64,000 nucleotides of DNA from Megalopta genalis (taxonomy: Eukaryota; Arthropoda; Insecta; Hymenoptera; Halictidae): NCBI RefSeq assembly GCF_051020955.1, contig NW_027476099.1, positions 1,350,001 through 1,414,000 on the forward strand. The letters run 5' to 3'. Positions 50,157-62,396 of the stretch are shown here, piece by piece. The position numbers and the translations under genes were made by a program. Every line of letters starts with the position of its first letter. Positions within the stretch are counted from its first letter, which is position 1. The notes beneath the pieces are model-generated. The model had not been told where the DNA came from, searched no databases, and saw only the letters and a program-made list of their open reading frames with translations.

Positions 50157-53063
50157 TTCATTTGTTCATTTGTTCATTTGTACATTTGTTCATTTGTTCA
50201 TTTGTTCATTTGTTCTTTTGTTCATTTGTTCATTTGTTCATTTGTTCATTTGTTCATTTGTTCATTTGTTCATTTGTTCTTTTGTTCATTTGTTCATTTG
50301 TTCATTTGTTCATTTGTTCATTTGTTCATTTGTTCATTTGTTCATTTGTTCATTTGTTCATTTGTTCATTTGCTCATTTGTTCATTTGTTCATTTGTTCA
50401 TATGTTCATTTGTGCGATTGTCTATTCGCTCATTTGTTCATTTGTTAATTCGTTCATTTGTTCATTTGTTCATTTGTTCAATTGTTCTTTTGTTCATTTG
50501 TTCATTTGTTCATTTGTTCATTTGTTCATTTGTTCATTTGTTCATTTGTTCATTTGTTCATTTGTTCATTTGTTCATTTGTTCATTTGTTCATTTGTTCA
50601 TTTGTTCATTTGTTCATTTGTTCATTTGTTCATTTGTTCATTTGTTCATTTGTTCATTTGTTCATTTGTTCCTTCGTTCATTTGTCTATTCGCTCATTTG
50701 TTCATTTATTCATTCGTTCATTTGTCTATTCGCTCATTTGTTCATTTATTCATTCGTTCATTTGTCTATTCGCTCATTTGTTCATTTGTTCCTATGTTCA
50801 TTTGTTCATTTGTTCATTTGTTCATTTGTTCATTTGTTCATTTGTTCATTTGTTCATTTGTTCATTTGTTCATTTGTTCATTTGTTCATTTGTTCATTCG
50901 TTCATTTGTTCATTTGTTCATTCGTTCATTTGTCTATTCGCTCATTTGTTCATTTGTTCATTTGTTCATTTGTTCATTTGTTCATTTGTTCACTTGTTCC
51001 TTCGTTCATTTTGCTATTCGCTCATTTGTTCATTTGTTCATTCGATCATTTGTCTATTCGCTCATTTGTTCATTTGTTCATGTGTTCATTTGTTCATTTG
51101 TTCATTTGTTCACTTGTTCATTTGTTCATTTGTTCATTTGTTCATTTGTTCATTTGTTCACTTGTTCACTTTGCTCATTTGTTCGTTTGTTCATTTCTTC
51201 ATTTCTTCATTTCTTCATTTGTTCATTTGTTCATGTGTTCATTTGTTCATTTGTTCATTTGTTCATTTGTTCATTTGTTCATTTGTTCACTTGTTCATTT
51301 GTTCACTTGTTCATTTGTTCATTTGTTCACTTGTTCACTTTGCTCATTTGTTCGTTTGTTCATTTCTTCATTTGTTCATTTGTTCATTTGTTCATTTGTT
51401 CATTTGTTCATTTCTTCATTTGTTCATTTCTTCATTTGTTCATTTGTTCATTTGTTCATTTGTTCATTTGTTCATTTGTTCATTTGTTCATTTGTTCATT
51501 TGTTCATTTGTTCATTTGTTCATTTGTTCATTTGTTCATTTGTTCATTCGTTCATTTGTTCATTTGTTCATTCGTTCATTTGTCTATTCGCTCATTTGTT
51601 CATTTGTTCATTTGTTCATTTGTTCATTTGTTCATTTGTTCATTTGCTCACTTGCTCATTTGTTCATTTGTTCATTTGTTCATTTGTTCATTTGTTCATT
51701 TGCTCTTTTGTTCATTTGTTCATTCGTTCATTTGTTCATTTGTTCATTTGTTCATTCGTTCATTTGTTAATTCGTTCATTTGTCTATTCGCACATTTGTT
51801 CATTTGTTCATTTGTTCATTTGTTCATTTGTTCTTTTGTTCATTTGTTCATTTGTCCATTTGTTCATTTGTTCATTTGTACATTTGTTCATTTGTTCATT
51901 TGTTCATTTGTTCATTTGTTCATTTGTTCATTTGTTCATTTGTTCACTTTTTCATTGGTTCATTTGTTCATTTGTTCATTTGTTCATTTGTTCCTTCGTT
52001 CATTTGTCTATTCGCACATTTGTTCACTTGTTCATTTGTTCATTTGTTCATTTGTTCATTTGTTCATTTGTTCATTTGTTCATTTGTTCAATTGTTCATT
52101 TGTTCATTTGTTCATTTGTTCATTTGTTCATTTGTTCATTTGTTCATTCGCTCATTTGTTCATTTGTTCATTTGTTCATTTGTTCATTTGCTCATTTGTT
52201 CATTTGTTCATTTGTTCATTTGTTCATTTGTTCATTTGTTCATTTGTTCATTTGCTCATTTGTTCATTTGTTCATTTGTTCATTTGTTCATTTGTTCATT
52301 TGTTCATTTGTTCATTTGTTCATTTGTTCATTTGTTCATTTGTTCATTTGTGCGATTGTCTATTCGCTCATTTGTTCATTTGTTAATTCGTTCATTTGAC
52401 TATTCGCTCATTTGTTCATTTGTTCATTTGCTCATTTGTTCATTTGTTCATTTGCTCATTTGCTCATTTGCTCATTTGCTCATTTGTTCATTTGTTCATT
52501 TGTTCATTTGTTCATTTGTTCACTTGTTCATTTGTTCATTTGTTCATTTGTTCATTTGTTCATTTGTTCATTTGTTCATTTGTTCATTTGTTCACTTGTT
52601 CACTTTGCTCATTTGTTCGTTTGTTCATTTCTTCATTTCTTCATTTGTTCATTTGTTCATTTGTTCATTTGTTCATTTGTTCATTTGTTCATTTGTTCAT
52701 TTGTTCATTTGTTCATTTGTTCATTTGTTCATTTGTTCATTTGTTCATTTGTTCATTTGTTCATTTGTTCATTTGTTCATTTGTTCATTTGTTCATTTGT
52801 TCATTTGTTCATTTGTTCATTTGTTCATTTGTTCATTTGTTCATTTGTTCATTTGTTCCTTCGTTCATTTGTCTATTCGCTTATTTGTTCATTTATTCAT
52901 TCGTTCATTTGTCTATTCGCTCATTTGTTCATTTGTTCATTTGTTCATTTGTTCATTTGTTCATTTGTTCATTTGTTCATTTGTTCATTTGTTCATTTGT
53001 TGATTTGTTCATTTGTTGATTTGTTCATTTGTTCATTTGTTCATTTGTTCATTTGTTCATTCG

Positions 53064-53231
53064 TTCAGTTGTTCCTTCGTGCATTTGTACAATTGTTCAT
53101 TCGTTCATTTGTTCATTTGTTCATTCGTTCATTTGTCTATTCGCTCATTTGTTCATTTTTTCATTTGTTCATTTGTTCATTTGTTCATTTGTATATTTGT
53201 TCATTTGTGCGATTGTCTATTCGCTCATTTG
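53064..53231 (+). repeat. 168-bp module, copy 8 (late subtype)
   Basis: Preceded by two TTGATTTG units, each of which creates a TGA. It pairs with 60773 in the 7.65-kb period. Confidence 0.9.
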
Positions 53232-53375
53232 TTCATTTGTTCATTTGTTCATTTGTTCATTTGTTCATTTGTTCATTTGTTCATTTGTTCATTTGTTCAT
53301 TTGTTCATTTGTTCATTTGTTCATTTGTTCATTTGTTCATTTGTTCATTTGTTCATTTGTTCATTTGTTCATTTG

Positions 53376-53655
53376 TTAATTCGTTCATTTGCCTATTCGC
53401 TCATTTGTTAATTTGTTCATTTGTTCACTTGTTCATTTGTTCATTTGTTCATTTGTTAATTTGATCATTTGTTCATTTGATCATTTGTTCACTTGTTCAC
53501 TTGCTCATTTGTTCGTTTGTTCATTTCTTCATTTCTTCATTTCTTCATTTGTTCATTTGTTCATTTGTTAATTCGTTCATTTGCCTATTCGCTCATTTGT
53601 TAATTTGTTCATTTGTTCATTTGCTCATTTGCTCATTTGCTCATTTGCTCATTTG
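53376..53655 (+). repeat. TTAATTCG-TTAATTTG module, copy 4 (280 bp)
   Basis: Here the 208-bp module is absent upstream; a 168-bp module ending at 53231 takes its place. Confidence 0.85.
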
Positions 53656-54607
53656 TTCATTTGTTCATTTGTTCATTTGTTCATTTGTTCATTTGTTCAT
53701 TTGTTCATTTGCTCACTTGCCCATTTGTTCATTTGTTCATTTGTTCATTTGTTCATTTGTTCATTTGCTCTTTTGTTCATATGTTCATTTGTTCATTTGT
53801 TCATTTGTTCATTTGTTCATTTGTTCATTTGTTCATATTTTCATTTGTTCATTTGTTCATTTGTTCATTTGTTCATTTGTTCATTTGTTCGTTTGTTCAT
53901 TTGTTCATTTGTTCATTTGTTCATTTGTTCATTTGTTCATTTGTTCATTTGTTCATTTGTGCATTTCTTCATTTGTTCATTTGTGCATTTGTTCATTTGT
54001 TCATATGTTCATTTGTTCATTTGTTCATTTGTTCATTTGTTCATTTGTTCATTTGTTCATTTGTTCATTTGTTCATTTGTTCATTTGTTCATTTGTTCAT
54101 TTGTTCATTTGTTCATTTGTTCATTTGTTCATTTGTTCATTTGTTCATTTGTTCATTCGTTCATTTGTTCATTCGTTCATTCGTTCATTTGTTCATTTCT
54201 TCATTTGTTCATTTGTTCATTTGTTCATTTGTTCATTTGTTCATTTGTTCATTTGTTCATTTGTTCATTTGTTCATTTGTTCATTTGTTCATTTGTTCAT
54301 TTGTTCATTTGTTCATTTGTTCATTTGTTCATTTGTTCATTTGTTCCTTCGTTCATTTGTCTATTCGCTTATTTGTTCACTTATTCATTCGTTCATTTGT
54401 CTATTCGCTCATTTGTTCATTTGTTCATTTGTTCATTTGTTCATTTGTTCATTTGTTCATTTGTTCATTTGTTCATTTGTTCATTTGTTCATTTGTTCAT
54501 TTGTTCATTTGTTCATTTGTTCATTTGTTCATTTGTTCATTTGTTCATTTGTTCATTTGTTCATTTGTTCATTTGTTCATTTGTTCATTTGTTCATTTGT
54601 TCATTCG

Positions 54608-54775
54608 TTCAGTTGTTCCTTCGTGCATTTGTACAATTGTTCATTCGTTCATTTGTTCATTTGTTCATTCGTTCATTTGTCTATTCGCTCATTTGTTCAT
54701 TTTTTCATTTGTTCATTTGTTCATTTGTTCATTTGTATATTTGTTCATTTGTGCGATTGTCTATTCGCTCATTTG
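54608..54775 (+). repeat. 168-bp module, copy 9 (late subtype)
   Basis: Same length and variant set as copy 7. The flank on its left is a long run of plain units rather than TTGATTTG units. Confidence 0.9.
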
Positions 54776-55191
54776 TTCATTTGTTCATTTGTTCATTTGT
54801 ACATTTGTTCATTTGTTCATTTGTTCATTTGTTCTTTTGTTCATTTGTTCATTTGTTCATTTGTTCATTTGTTCATTTGTTCATTTGTTCATTTGTTCAT
54901 TTGTTCTTTTGTTCATTTGTTCATTTGTTCATTTGTTCATTTGTTCATTTGTTCATTTGTTCATTTGTTCATTTGTTCATTTGTTCATTTGTTCATTTGT
55001 TCATTTGTTCATTTGTTCATTTGTTCATTTGTTCATTTGTTCATTTGCTCATTTGTTCATTTGTTCATTTGTTCATATGTTCATTTGTGCGAATGTCTAT
55101 TCGCTCATTTGTTCATTTGTTAATTCGTTCATTTGTTCATTTGTTCATTTGTTCATTTGTTCATTTGTTCATTTGTTCAATTGTTCTTTTG

Positions 55192-55535
55192 TTCATTTGT
55201 TCATTTGTTCATTTGTTCATTTGTTCATTTGTTCATTTGTTCATTTGTTCATTTGTTCATTTGTTCATTTGTTCATTTGTTCATTTGTTCATTTGTTCAT
55301 TTGTTCATTTGTTCATTTGTTCATTTGTTCATTTGTTCATTTGTTCATTTGTTCATTTGTTCATTTGTTCATTTGTTCATTTGTTCATTTGTTCATTTGT
55401 TCATTTGTTCATTTGTTCATTTGTTCATTTGTTCATTTGTTCATTTGTTCATTTGTTCATTTGTTCATTTGTTCATTTGTTCATTTGTTCATTTGTTCAT
55501 TTGTTCATTTGTTCATTTGTTCATTTGTTCATTTG
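55192..55535 (+). repeat. Longest uninterrupted plain run seen (43 perfect units)
   Basis: 344 bp without any substitution, between TTCTTTTG and TTCCTTCG. Longest run I found by eye. Confidence 0.8.
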
Positions 55536-56761
55536 TTCCTTCGTTCATTTGTCTATTCGCTCATTTGTTCATTTATTCATTCGTTCATTTGTCTATTCGC
55601 TCATTTGTTCATTTATTCATTCGTTCATTTGTCTATTCGCTCATTTGTTCATTTGTTCCTTTGTTCATTTGTTCATTTGTTCATTTGTTCATTTGTTCAT
55701 TTGTTCATTTGTTCATTTGTTCATTTGTTCATTTGTTCATTCGTTCATTTGTTCATTTGTTCATTCGTTCATTTGTCTATTCGCTCATTTGTTCATTTGT
55801 TCATTTGTTCATTTGTTCATTTGTTCATTTGTTCATTTGTTCACTTGTTCCTTCGTTCATTTTTCTATTCGCTCATTTGTTCATTTGTTCATTCGATCAT
55901 TTGTCTATTCGCTCATTTGTTCATTTGTTCATGTGTTCATTTGTTCATTTGTTCATTTGTTCACTTGTTCATTTGTTCATTTGTTCATTTGTTCATTTGT
56001 TCATTTGTTCATTTGTTCATTTGTTCACTTGTTCACTTTGCTCATTTGTTCGTTTGTTCATTTCTTCATTTCTTCATTTCTTCATTTGTTCATTTGTTCA
56101 TGTGTTCATTTGTTCATTTGTTCATTTGTTCATTTGTTCATTTGTTCACTTGTTCATTTGTTCACTTGTTCATTTGTTCATTTGTTCACTTGTTCACTTT
56201 GCTCATTTGTTCGTTTGTTCATTTCTTCATTTGTTCATTTGTTCATTTGTTCATTTGTTCATTTGTTCATTTCTTCATTTGTTCATTTCTTCATTTGTTC
56301 TTTTGTTCATTTGTTCATTTGTTCATTTGTTCATTTGTTCATTTGTTCATTTGTTCATTTGTTCATTTGTTCATTTGTTCATTTGTTCATTTGTTCATTC
56401 GTTCATTTGTTCATTTGTTCATTCGTTCATTTGTCTATTCGCTCATTTGTTCATTTGTTCATTTGTTCATTTGTTCATTTGTTCATTTGTTCACTTGTTC
56501 CTTCGTTCATTTTTCTATTCGCTCATTTGTTCATTCGTTCATTTGTTCATTCGTTCATTTGTTCATTTGTTCATTTGTTCATTTCCCCATTTGTTCATTT
56601 GTTCATTTGTTCATTTGTTCATTTGTTCACTTGTTTACTTGTTTACTTGTTCATTTGTTCATTTGTTCATTTGTTCATTTGTTCATTTGTTCATTTGTTC
56701 ATTTGTTCATTTGTTCATTTGTTCATTTGTTCATTTGTTCATTTGTTCATTTGTTCATTTG

Positions 56762-57626
56762 ATCATTTGATCATTTGTTCATTTGTTTACTTGTTCACTT
56801 ACTCATTTGTTCGTTTGTTCATTTGTTCATTTGTTCATTTGTTCATTTGTTCATTTGTTCATTTGTTCATTTGTTCATTTTGTTCATTTGTTAATTTGTC
56901 CATTCGTTCATTTGTCCACTTGTTCATTTGTTCATTTGTTCATTTGTTCATTCGTTCATTTGTTCATTTGTTCATTCGTTCATTTGTTCATTTGTTCATT
57001 TGTTCATTTGTTCATTTGTTCATTTGTTCACTCGTTCATTTGTTCATTTGTTCATTTGTTCATTTGTTCATTTGTTCATCTGTTCATTTGTTCATTTGTT
57101 CATTTGTTCATTTGTTCATTCGTTCATTTGTTCATTTGATCATTTGATCATTTGTTCATTTGTTTACTTGTTCACTTGCTCATTTGTTCATTTGTTCATT
57201 TGTTCATTTGTTCATTTGTTCATTTGTTCATTTGTTCATTTGTTCATTTGTTCATTTGTTCATTTGTTCATTTGTTCATTTGTTCATTTGTTCCTTCGTT
57301 CATTTGTCTATTCGCTCATTTGTTCATTTGTTCATTCGTTCATTTGTTCATTTGTTCATTTGTTCATTCGTTCATTTGTTCATTTGTTCATTCGTTCATT
57401 TGTCTATTCGCACATTTGTTCATTTGTTCATTTGTTCATTTGTTCATTTGTTCTTTTGTTCATTTGTTCATTTGTTCATTTGTTCATTTGTTCATTTGTT
57501 CACTTGTTTACTTGTTTACTTGTTCATTTGTTCATTTGTTCATTTGTTCATTTGTTCATTTGTTCATTTGTTCATTTGATCATTTGATCATTTGTTCATT
57601 TGTTTACTTGTTCACTTGCTCATTTG
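56762..57626 (+). repeat. Cluster of three ATCATTTG modules in block E
   Basis: Doublets at 56762-56817 (with TTCACTTA at 56794), 57139-57186 and 57579-57626. The first and third match 34891 and 35660; the middle one has no counterpart there. Confidence 0.85.
56874..56882 (+). repeat. Rare 9-bp unit TTCATTTTG, copy 2
   Basis: Offset 21,879 from copy 1, the same offset as the shared TTCACTCG (35148/57027). Confidence 0.85.
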
Positions 57627-60600
57627 TTCATTTGTTCATTTGTTCATTTGTTCATTTGTTCATTTGTTCATTCGTTCATTTGTTCATTTGTTCATTTGTT
57701 CATTTGTTCATTTGTTCATTTGTCCATTTGTTCATTTGTCCACTTGTTCATTTGTTCATTTGTTCATTTGTTCATTTGTTCATTCGTTCATTTGTTCATT
57801 CATTCATTTGTTCATTTGTTCATTTGTTCATTTGTTCATTTGTTCATTTGTTCATTTGTTCATTTGTTCAGTCGTTCATTTGTTCATTCGTTCATTTGTT
57901 CATTTGTTCATTTGTTCATTTGTTCATTTGTTCATTTGTTCATCTGTTCATTTGTTCATTTGTTCATTTGTTCATTTGTTCATTTGTTCATTCGTTCATT
58001 TGTTCATTCGTTCATTTGTTCATTTGTTCATTTGTTCATTTGTTCATTTGTTCATTTGTTCATTTGTTCATTTGTTCATTTGTTCATTTGTTCATTTGTT
58101 CATTTGTTCATTTGTTCATTTGTTCATTTGTTCATTTGTTCATTAGTTCATTTGTTCATTTGTCATTTGTTCATTTGTTCAATTGTTCATTTGTTCATTT
58201 GTTCATTTGTTCATTTGTTCATTTGTTCATTTGTTCATTTGTTCATTTGTTCATTTGTTCATTTGTTCATTTGTTCATTTGATCATTTGTTCATTTGTTC
58301 ATTTGTTCATTTGTTCCTTCGTTCATTTGTATATTCGCTCATTTGTTCATTTGTTCATTCGTTCATTTGTTCATTTGTTCATTTGTTCATTCGTTCATTT
58401 GTTCATTTGTTCATTCGTTCATTTGTCTATTCGCACATTTGTTCATTTGTTCATTTGTTCATTTGTTCATTTGTTCTTTTGTTCATTTGTTCATTTGTTC
58501 ATTTGTTCATTTGTTCATTTGTTCATTTGTTCATTTGTCCATTTGTTCATTTGTTCATTTGTTCATTTGTTCATTTGTTCATTTGTTCATTTGTTCATTT
58601 GTTCATTTGTTCATTTGTTCATTTGTTCATTTGTTCATTTGTTCATTTGTTCATTTGTTCATTTGTTCATTTGTTCATTTGTTCATTTGTTCACTTTTTC
58701 ATTGGTTCATTTGTTCATTTGTTCATTTGTTCCTTCGTTCATTTGTCTATTCGCACATTTGTTCATTTGTTCATTCGATCATTTGTATATTCGCTCATTT
58801 GTTCATTTGTTCATGTGTTCATTTGTTCATTTGTTCATTTGTTCATTTGTTCATTTGTTCACTTGTTCATTTGTTCATTTGTTCATTTGTTCATTTGTTC
58901 ACTTGTTCACTTTGCTCATTTGTTCGTTTGTTCATTTGTTCATTTGCTCATTTGTTCATTTGTTCACTTGTTCACTTTGCTCATTTGTTCGTTTGTTCAT
59001 TTGTTCATTTGCTCATTTGTTCATTTGTTCATTTGTTCATTTTTTCAATTGTTCATTTGTTCATTTGTTCATTTGTTCATTTGTTCATTTGTTCATTTGT
59101 TCATTTGTTCATTTGTTCATTTGTTCATTTGTTCATTTGTTCATTTGTTCATTTGTTCATTTGTTCATTTGTTCATTTGTTCATTTGTTCATTTGTTCAT
59201 TTGTTCATTCGTTCATTTGTTCATTTGTTCATTCGTTCATTTGTCTATTCGCTCATTTGTTCATTTGTTCATTTGTTCATTTGTTCATTTGTTCATTTGT
59301 TCATTTGCTCACTTGCTCATTTGTTCATTTGTTCATTTGTTCATTTGTTCATTTGTTCATTTGCTCTTTTGTTCATTTGTTCATTCGTTCATTTGTTCAT
59401 TTGTTCATTTGTTCATTCGTTCATTTGTTAATTCGTTCATTTGTCTATTCGCACATTTGTTCATTTGTTCATTTGTTCATTTGTTCATTTGTTCTTTTGT
59501 TCATTTGTTCATTTGTCCATTTGTTCATTTGTTCATTTGTACATTTGTTCATTTGTTCATTTGTTCATTTGTTCATTTGTTCATTTGTTCATTTGTTCAT
59601 TTGTTCACTTTTTCATTGGTTCATTTGTTCATTTGTTCATTTGTTCATTTGTTCCTTCGTTCATTTGTCTATTCGCACATTTGTTCACTTGTTCATTTGT
59701 TCATTTGTTCATTTGTTCATTTGTTCATTTGTTCATTTGTTCAATTGTTCATTTGTTCAATTGTTCATTTGTTCATTTGTTCATTTGTTCATTTGTTCAT
59801 TTGTTCATTCGCTCATTTGTTCATTTGTTCATTTGTTCATTTGTTCATTTGCTCATTTGTTCATTTGTTCATTTGTTCATTTGTTCATTTGTTCATTTGT
59901 TCATTTGTTCATTTGCTCATTTGTTCATTTGTTCATTTGTTCATTTGTTCATTTGTTCATTTGTTCATTTGTTCATTTGTTCATTTGTTCATTTGTTCAT
60001 TTGTTCATTTGTTCATTTGTTCATTTGTGCGATTGTCTATTCGCTCATTTGTTCATTTGTTAATTCGTTCATTTGCCTATTCGCTCATTTGTTCATTTGT
60101 TCATTTGCTCATTTGTTCATTTGTTCATTTGCTCATTTGCTCATTTGCTCATTTGCTCATTTGTTCATTTGTTCATTTGTTCATTTGTTCATTTGTTCAC
60201 TTGTTCATTTGTTCATTTGTTCATTTGTTCATTTGTTCATTTGTTCATTTGTTCATTTGTTCATTTGTTCACTTGTTCACTTTGCTCATTTGTTCGTTTG
60301 TTCATTTCTTCATTTCTTCATTTGTTCATTTGTTCATTTGTTCATTTGTTCATTTGTTCATTTGTTCATTTGTTCATTTGTTCATTTGTTCATTTGTTCA
60401 TTTGTTCATTTGTTCATTTGTTCATTTGTTCATTTGTTCATTTGTTCATTTGTTCATTTGTTCATTTGTTCATTTGTTCATTTGTTCATTTGTTCATTTG
60501 TTCATTTGTTCATTTGTTCATTTGTTCATTTGTTCATTTGTTCATTTGTTCCTTCGTTCATTTGTCTATTCGCTTATTTGTTCATTTATTCATTCGTTCA

Positions 60601-60772
60601 TTTGTCTATTCGCTCATTTGTTCATTTGTTCATTTGTTCATTTGTTCATTTGTTCATTTGTTCATTTGTTCATTTGTTCATTTGTTCATTTGTTCATTTG
60701 TTCATTTGTTGATTTGTTCATTTGTTGATTTGTTCATTTGTTCATTTGTTCATTTGTTCATTTGTTCATTCG

Positions 60773-60940
60773 TTCAGTTGTTCCTTCGTGCATTTGTACA
60801 ATTGTTCATTCGTTCATTTGTTCATTTGTTCATTCGTTCATTTGTCTATTCGCTCATTTGTTCATTTTTTCATTTGTTCATTTGTTCATTTGTTCATTTG
60901 TATATTTGTTCATTTGTGCGATTGTCTATTCGCTCATTTG
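60773..60940 (+). repeat. 168-bp module, copy 10 (late subtype)
   Basis: Preceded by the same two TTGATTTG units as copy 8, supporting common descent of the pair. Confidence 0.9.
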
Positions 60941-61020
60941 TTCATTTGTTCATTTGTTCATTTGTTCATTTGTTCATTTGTTCATTTGTTCATTTGTTCA
61001 TTTGTTCATTTGTTCATTTG

Positions 61021-61164
61021 TTAATTCGTTCATTTGCCTATTCGCTCATTTGTTAATTTGTTCATTTGTTCACTTGTTCATTTGTTCATTTGTTCATTTG
61101 TTAATTTGATCATTTGTTCATTTGATCATTTGTTCACTTGTTCACTTGCTCATTTGTTCGTTTG
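61021..61164 (+). repeat. TTAATTCG-TTAATTTG module, copy 5 (5' half only)
   Basis: Matches copy 4 up to TTCGTTTG at 61157 and then passes into plain units, so the TTCATTTC and second TTAATTCG part is lost. Confidence 0.8.
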
Positions 61165-62228
61165 TTCATTTGTTCATTTGTTCATTTGTTCATTTGTTCA
61201 TTTGTTCATTTGCTCATTTGTTCATTTGTTCATTTGTTCATATGTTCATTTGTGCGATTGTCTATTCGCTCATTTGTTCATTTGTTAATTCGTTCATTTG
61301 TTCATTTGTTCATTTGTTCATTTGTTCATTTGTTCATTTGTTCAATTGTTCTTTTGTTCATTTGTTCATTTGTTCATTTGTTCATTTGTTCATTTGTTCA
61401 TTTGTTCATTTGTTCATTTGTTCATTTGTTCATTTGTTCATTTGTTCATTTGTTCATTTGTTCATTTGTTCATTTGTTCATTTGTTCATTTGTTCATTTG
61501 TTCATTTGTTCATATTTTCATTTGTTCATTTGTTCATTTGTTCATTTGTTCATTTGTTCATTTGTTCGTTTGTTCATTTGTTCATTTGTTCATTTGTTCA
61601 TTTGTTCATTTGTTCATTTGTTCATTTGTTCATTTGTGCATTTCTTCATTTGTTCATTTGTGCATTTGTTCATTTGTTCATATGTTCATTTGTTCATTTG
61701 TTCATTTGTTCATTTGTTCATTTGTTCATTTGTTCATTTGTTCATTTGTTCATTTGTTCATTTGTTCATTTGTTCATTTGTTCATTTGTTCATTTGTTCA
61801 TTTGTTCATTTGTTCATTTGTTCATTTGTTCATTTGTTCATTTGTTCATTTGTTCATTCGTTCATTTGTTCATTCGTTCATTTGTTCATTTGTTCATTTG
61901 TTCATTTGTTCATTTGTTCATTTGTTCATTTGTTCATTTGTTCATTTGTTCATTTGTTCATTTGTTCATTTGTTCATTTGTTCATTTGTTCATTTGTTCA
62001 TTTGTTCATTTGTTCATTTGTTCCTTCGTTCATTTGTCTATTCGCTTATTTGTTCATTTATTCATTCGTTCATTTGTCTATTCGCTCATTTGTTCATTTG
62101 TTCATTTGTTCATTTGTTCATTTGTTCATTTGTTCATTTGTTCATTTGTTCATTTGTTCATTTGTTCATTTGTTGATTTGTTCATTTGTTCATTTGTTCA
62201 TTTGTTCATTTGTTCATTTGTTCATTCG

Positions 62229-62396
62229 TTCAGTTGTTCCTTCGTGCATTTGTACAATTGTTCATTCGTTCATTTGTTCATTTGTTCATTCGTTCATTTG
62301 TCTATTCGCTCATTTGTTCATTTTTTCATTTGTTCATTTGTTCATTTGTTCATTTGTATATTTGTTCATTTGTGCGATTGTCTATTCGCTCATTTG
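62229..62396 (+). repeat. 168-bp module, copy 11 (late subtype)
   Basis: Preceded by one TTGATTTG unit (near 62172). Followed by a TACATTTG unit, as after copies 7 and 9. Confidence 0.9.

Larger units (their letters stand above)
698..57522 (+). repeat. TTCACTTG-TTTACTTG marker, single and doubled forms
   Basis: Single TTTACTTG after TTCACTTG at 698, 1002, 7101 and 12957. Doubled TTTACTTG at 24347, 34795, 35596, 37156, 56626 and 57499. The single form is confined to blocks A and B, and the doubled form to C-E, so the duplication of this unit separates the two halves. The same TTTACTTG also occurs inside the ATCATTTG-doublet modules. Confidence 0.85.
56578..57626 (+). repeat. Dispersed duplicate, copy 2 (partner near 34.7-35.7 kb)
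   Basis: Same markers as copy 1. It differs by CCCATTTG at 56586 (TCCATTTG in copy 1), TTCACTTA at 56794, and an additional ATCATTTG-doublet module at 57139-57186 where copy 1 has nearly plain units. That extra module suggests gene conversion or exchange within the array. Confidence 0.8.
1298..58185 (+). repeat. 7-bp unit TCATTTG linked to TTCAATTG, 14 copies
   Basis: A one-base deletion of the unit, followed after exactly one normal unit by TTCAATTG. Starts: 1298, 7733, 8341, 8692, 13317, 13636, 19319, 24683, 28867, 31556, 37524, 44366, 46966 and 58163. The two changes are always found together in this arrangement, so all copies descend from one event. Each shifts the octamer register by -1. 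Confidence 0.9.
241..59619 (+). repeat. TTCACTTT-TTCATTGG marker pair (16 bp), 17 copies
   Basis: Two adjacent diagnostic units, starting at 241, 3545, 6365, 12533, 15835, 18751, 23667, 26938, 36444, 39779, 42172, 43445, 45933, 49101, 51943, 58690 and 59604. The first three and next three are collinear (offsets 12,292, 12,290, 12,386). Most copies are followed within about 60 bp by TTCCTTCG and TCTATTCG. The 2.4- and 2.5-kb duplications explain the tight cluster at 39.8-46 kb. Confidence 0.88.
51600..61164 (+). repeat. Block E sub-repeat with period about 7.65 kb
   Basis: Segments 51.6-53.5 kb and 59.3-61.16 kb share, in order, a TTCATTGG pair (51943/59604, offset 7661), a TGCGATTG module (52351/60028, 7677), a 168-bp module (53064/60773, 7709) and a TTAATTCG-TTAATTTG module (53376/61021, 7645). 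All offsets are 5 modulo 8. A further pair, 54608/62229, extends the similarity. Confidence 0.75.
3985..61292 (+). repeat. TGCGATTG-TTAATTCG-CCTATTCG module family (64 bp), 16 full and 3 truncated copies
   Basis: Each full copy is eight units. TGCGATTG opens, TCTATTCG follows at +8, TTAATTCG at +32, TTCCTTTG or TTCATTTG at +40, and CCTATTCG at +48. Starts with the C form at +40: 3985, 6013, 16331, 18383, 20647, 27610, 30267. Starts with the A form: 4587, 16941, 21209, 32916 (opening TGCGTTTG), 33982, 44093, 46685, 52351 (ACTATTCG at +48) and 60028. Three block E copies, at 50413, 55088 (TGCGAATG) and 61253, stop after TTAATTCG. A run of CTCATTTG units and then a 9-bp unit usually follow within about 290 bp. 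TTAATTCG supplies a TAA, which is why many + strand open frames end here. Confidence 0.88.
2873..61684 (+). repeat. TGCATTTC-to-TTCATATG module (48 bp), 9 copies
   Basis: TGCATTTC opens, TGCATTTG lies 24 bp downstream and TTCATATG closes. Starts: 2873, 15155, 26250, 39115, 41516, 45117, 49405, 53960 and 61637. The copy at 45117 is 40 bp and lacks TGCATTTG. It is usually preceded within about 150 bp by TTCATATT and TTCGTTTG. TTCATATG is one of the few places where the + strand has an ATG. Confidence 0.87.
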
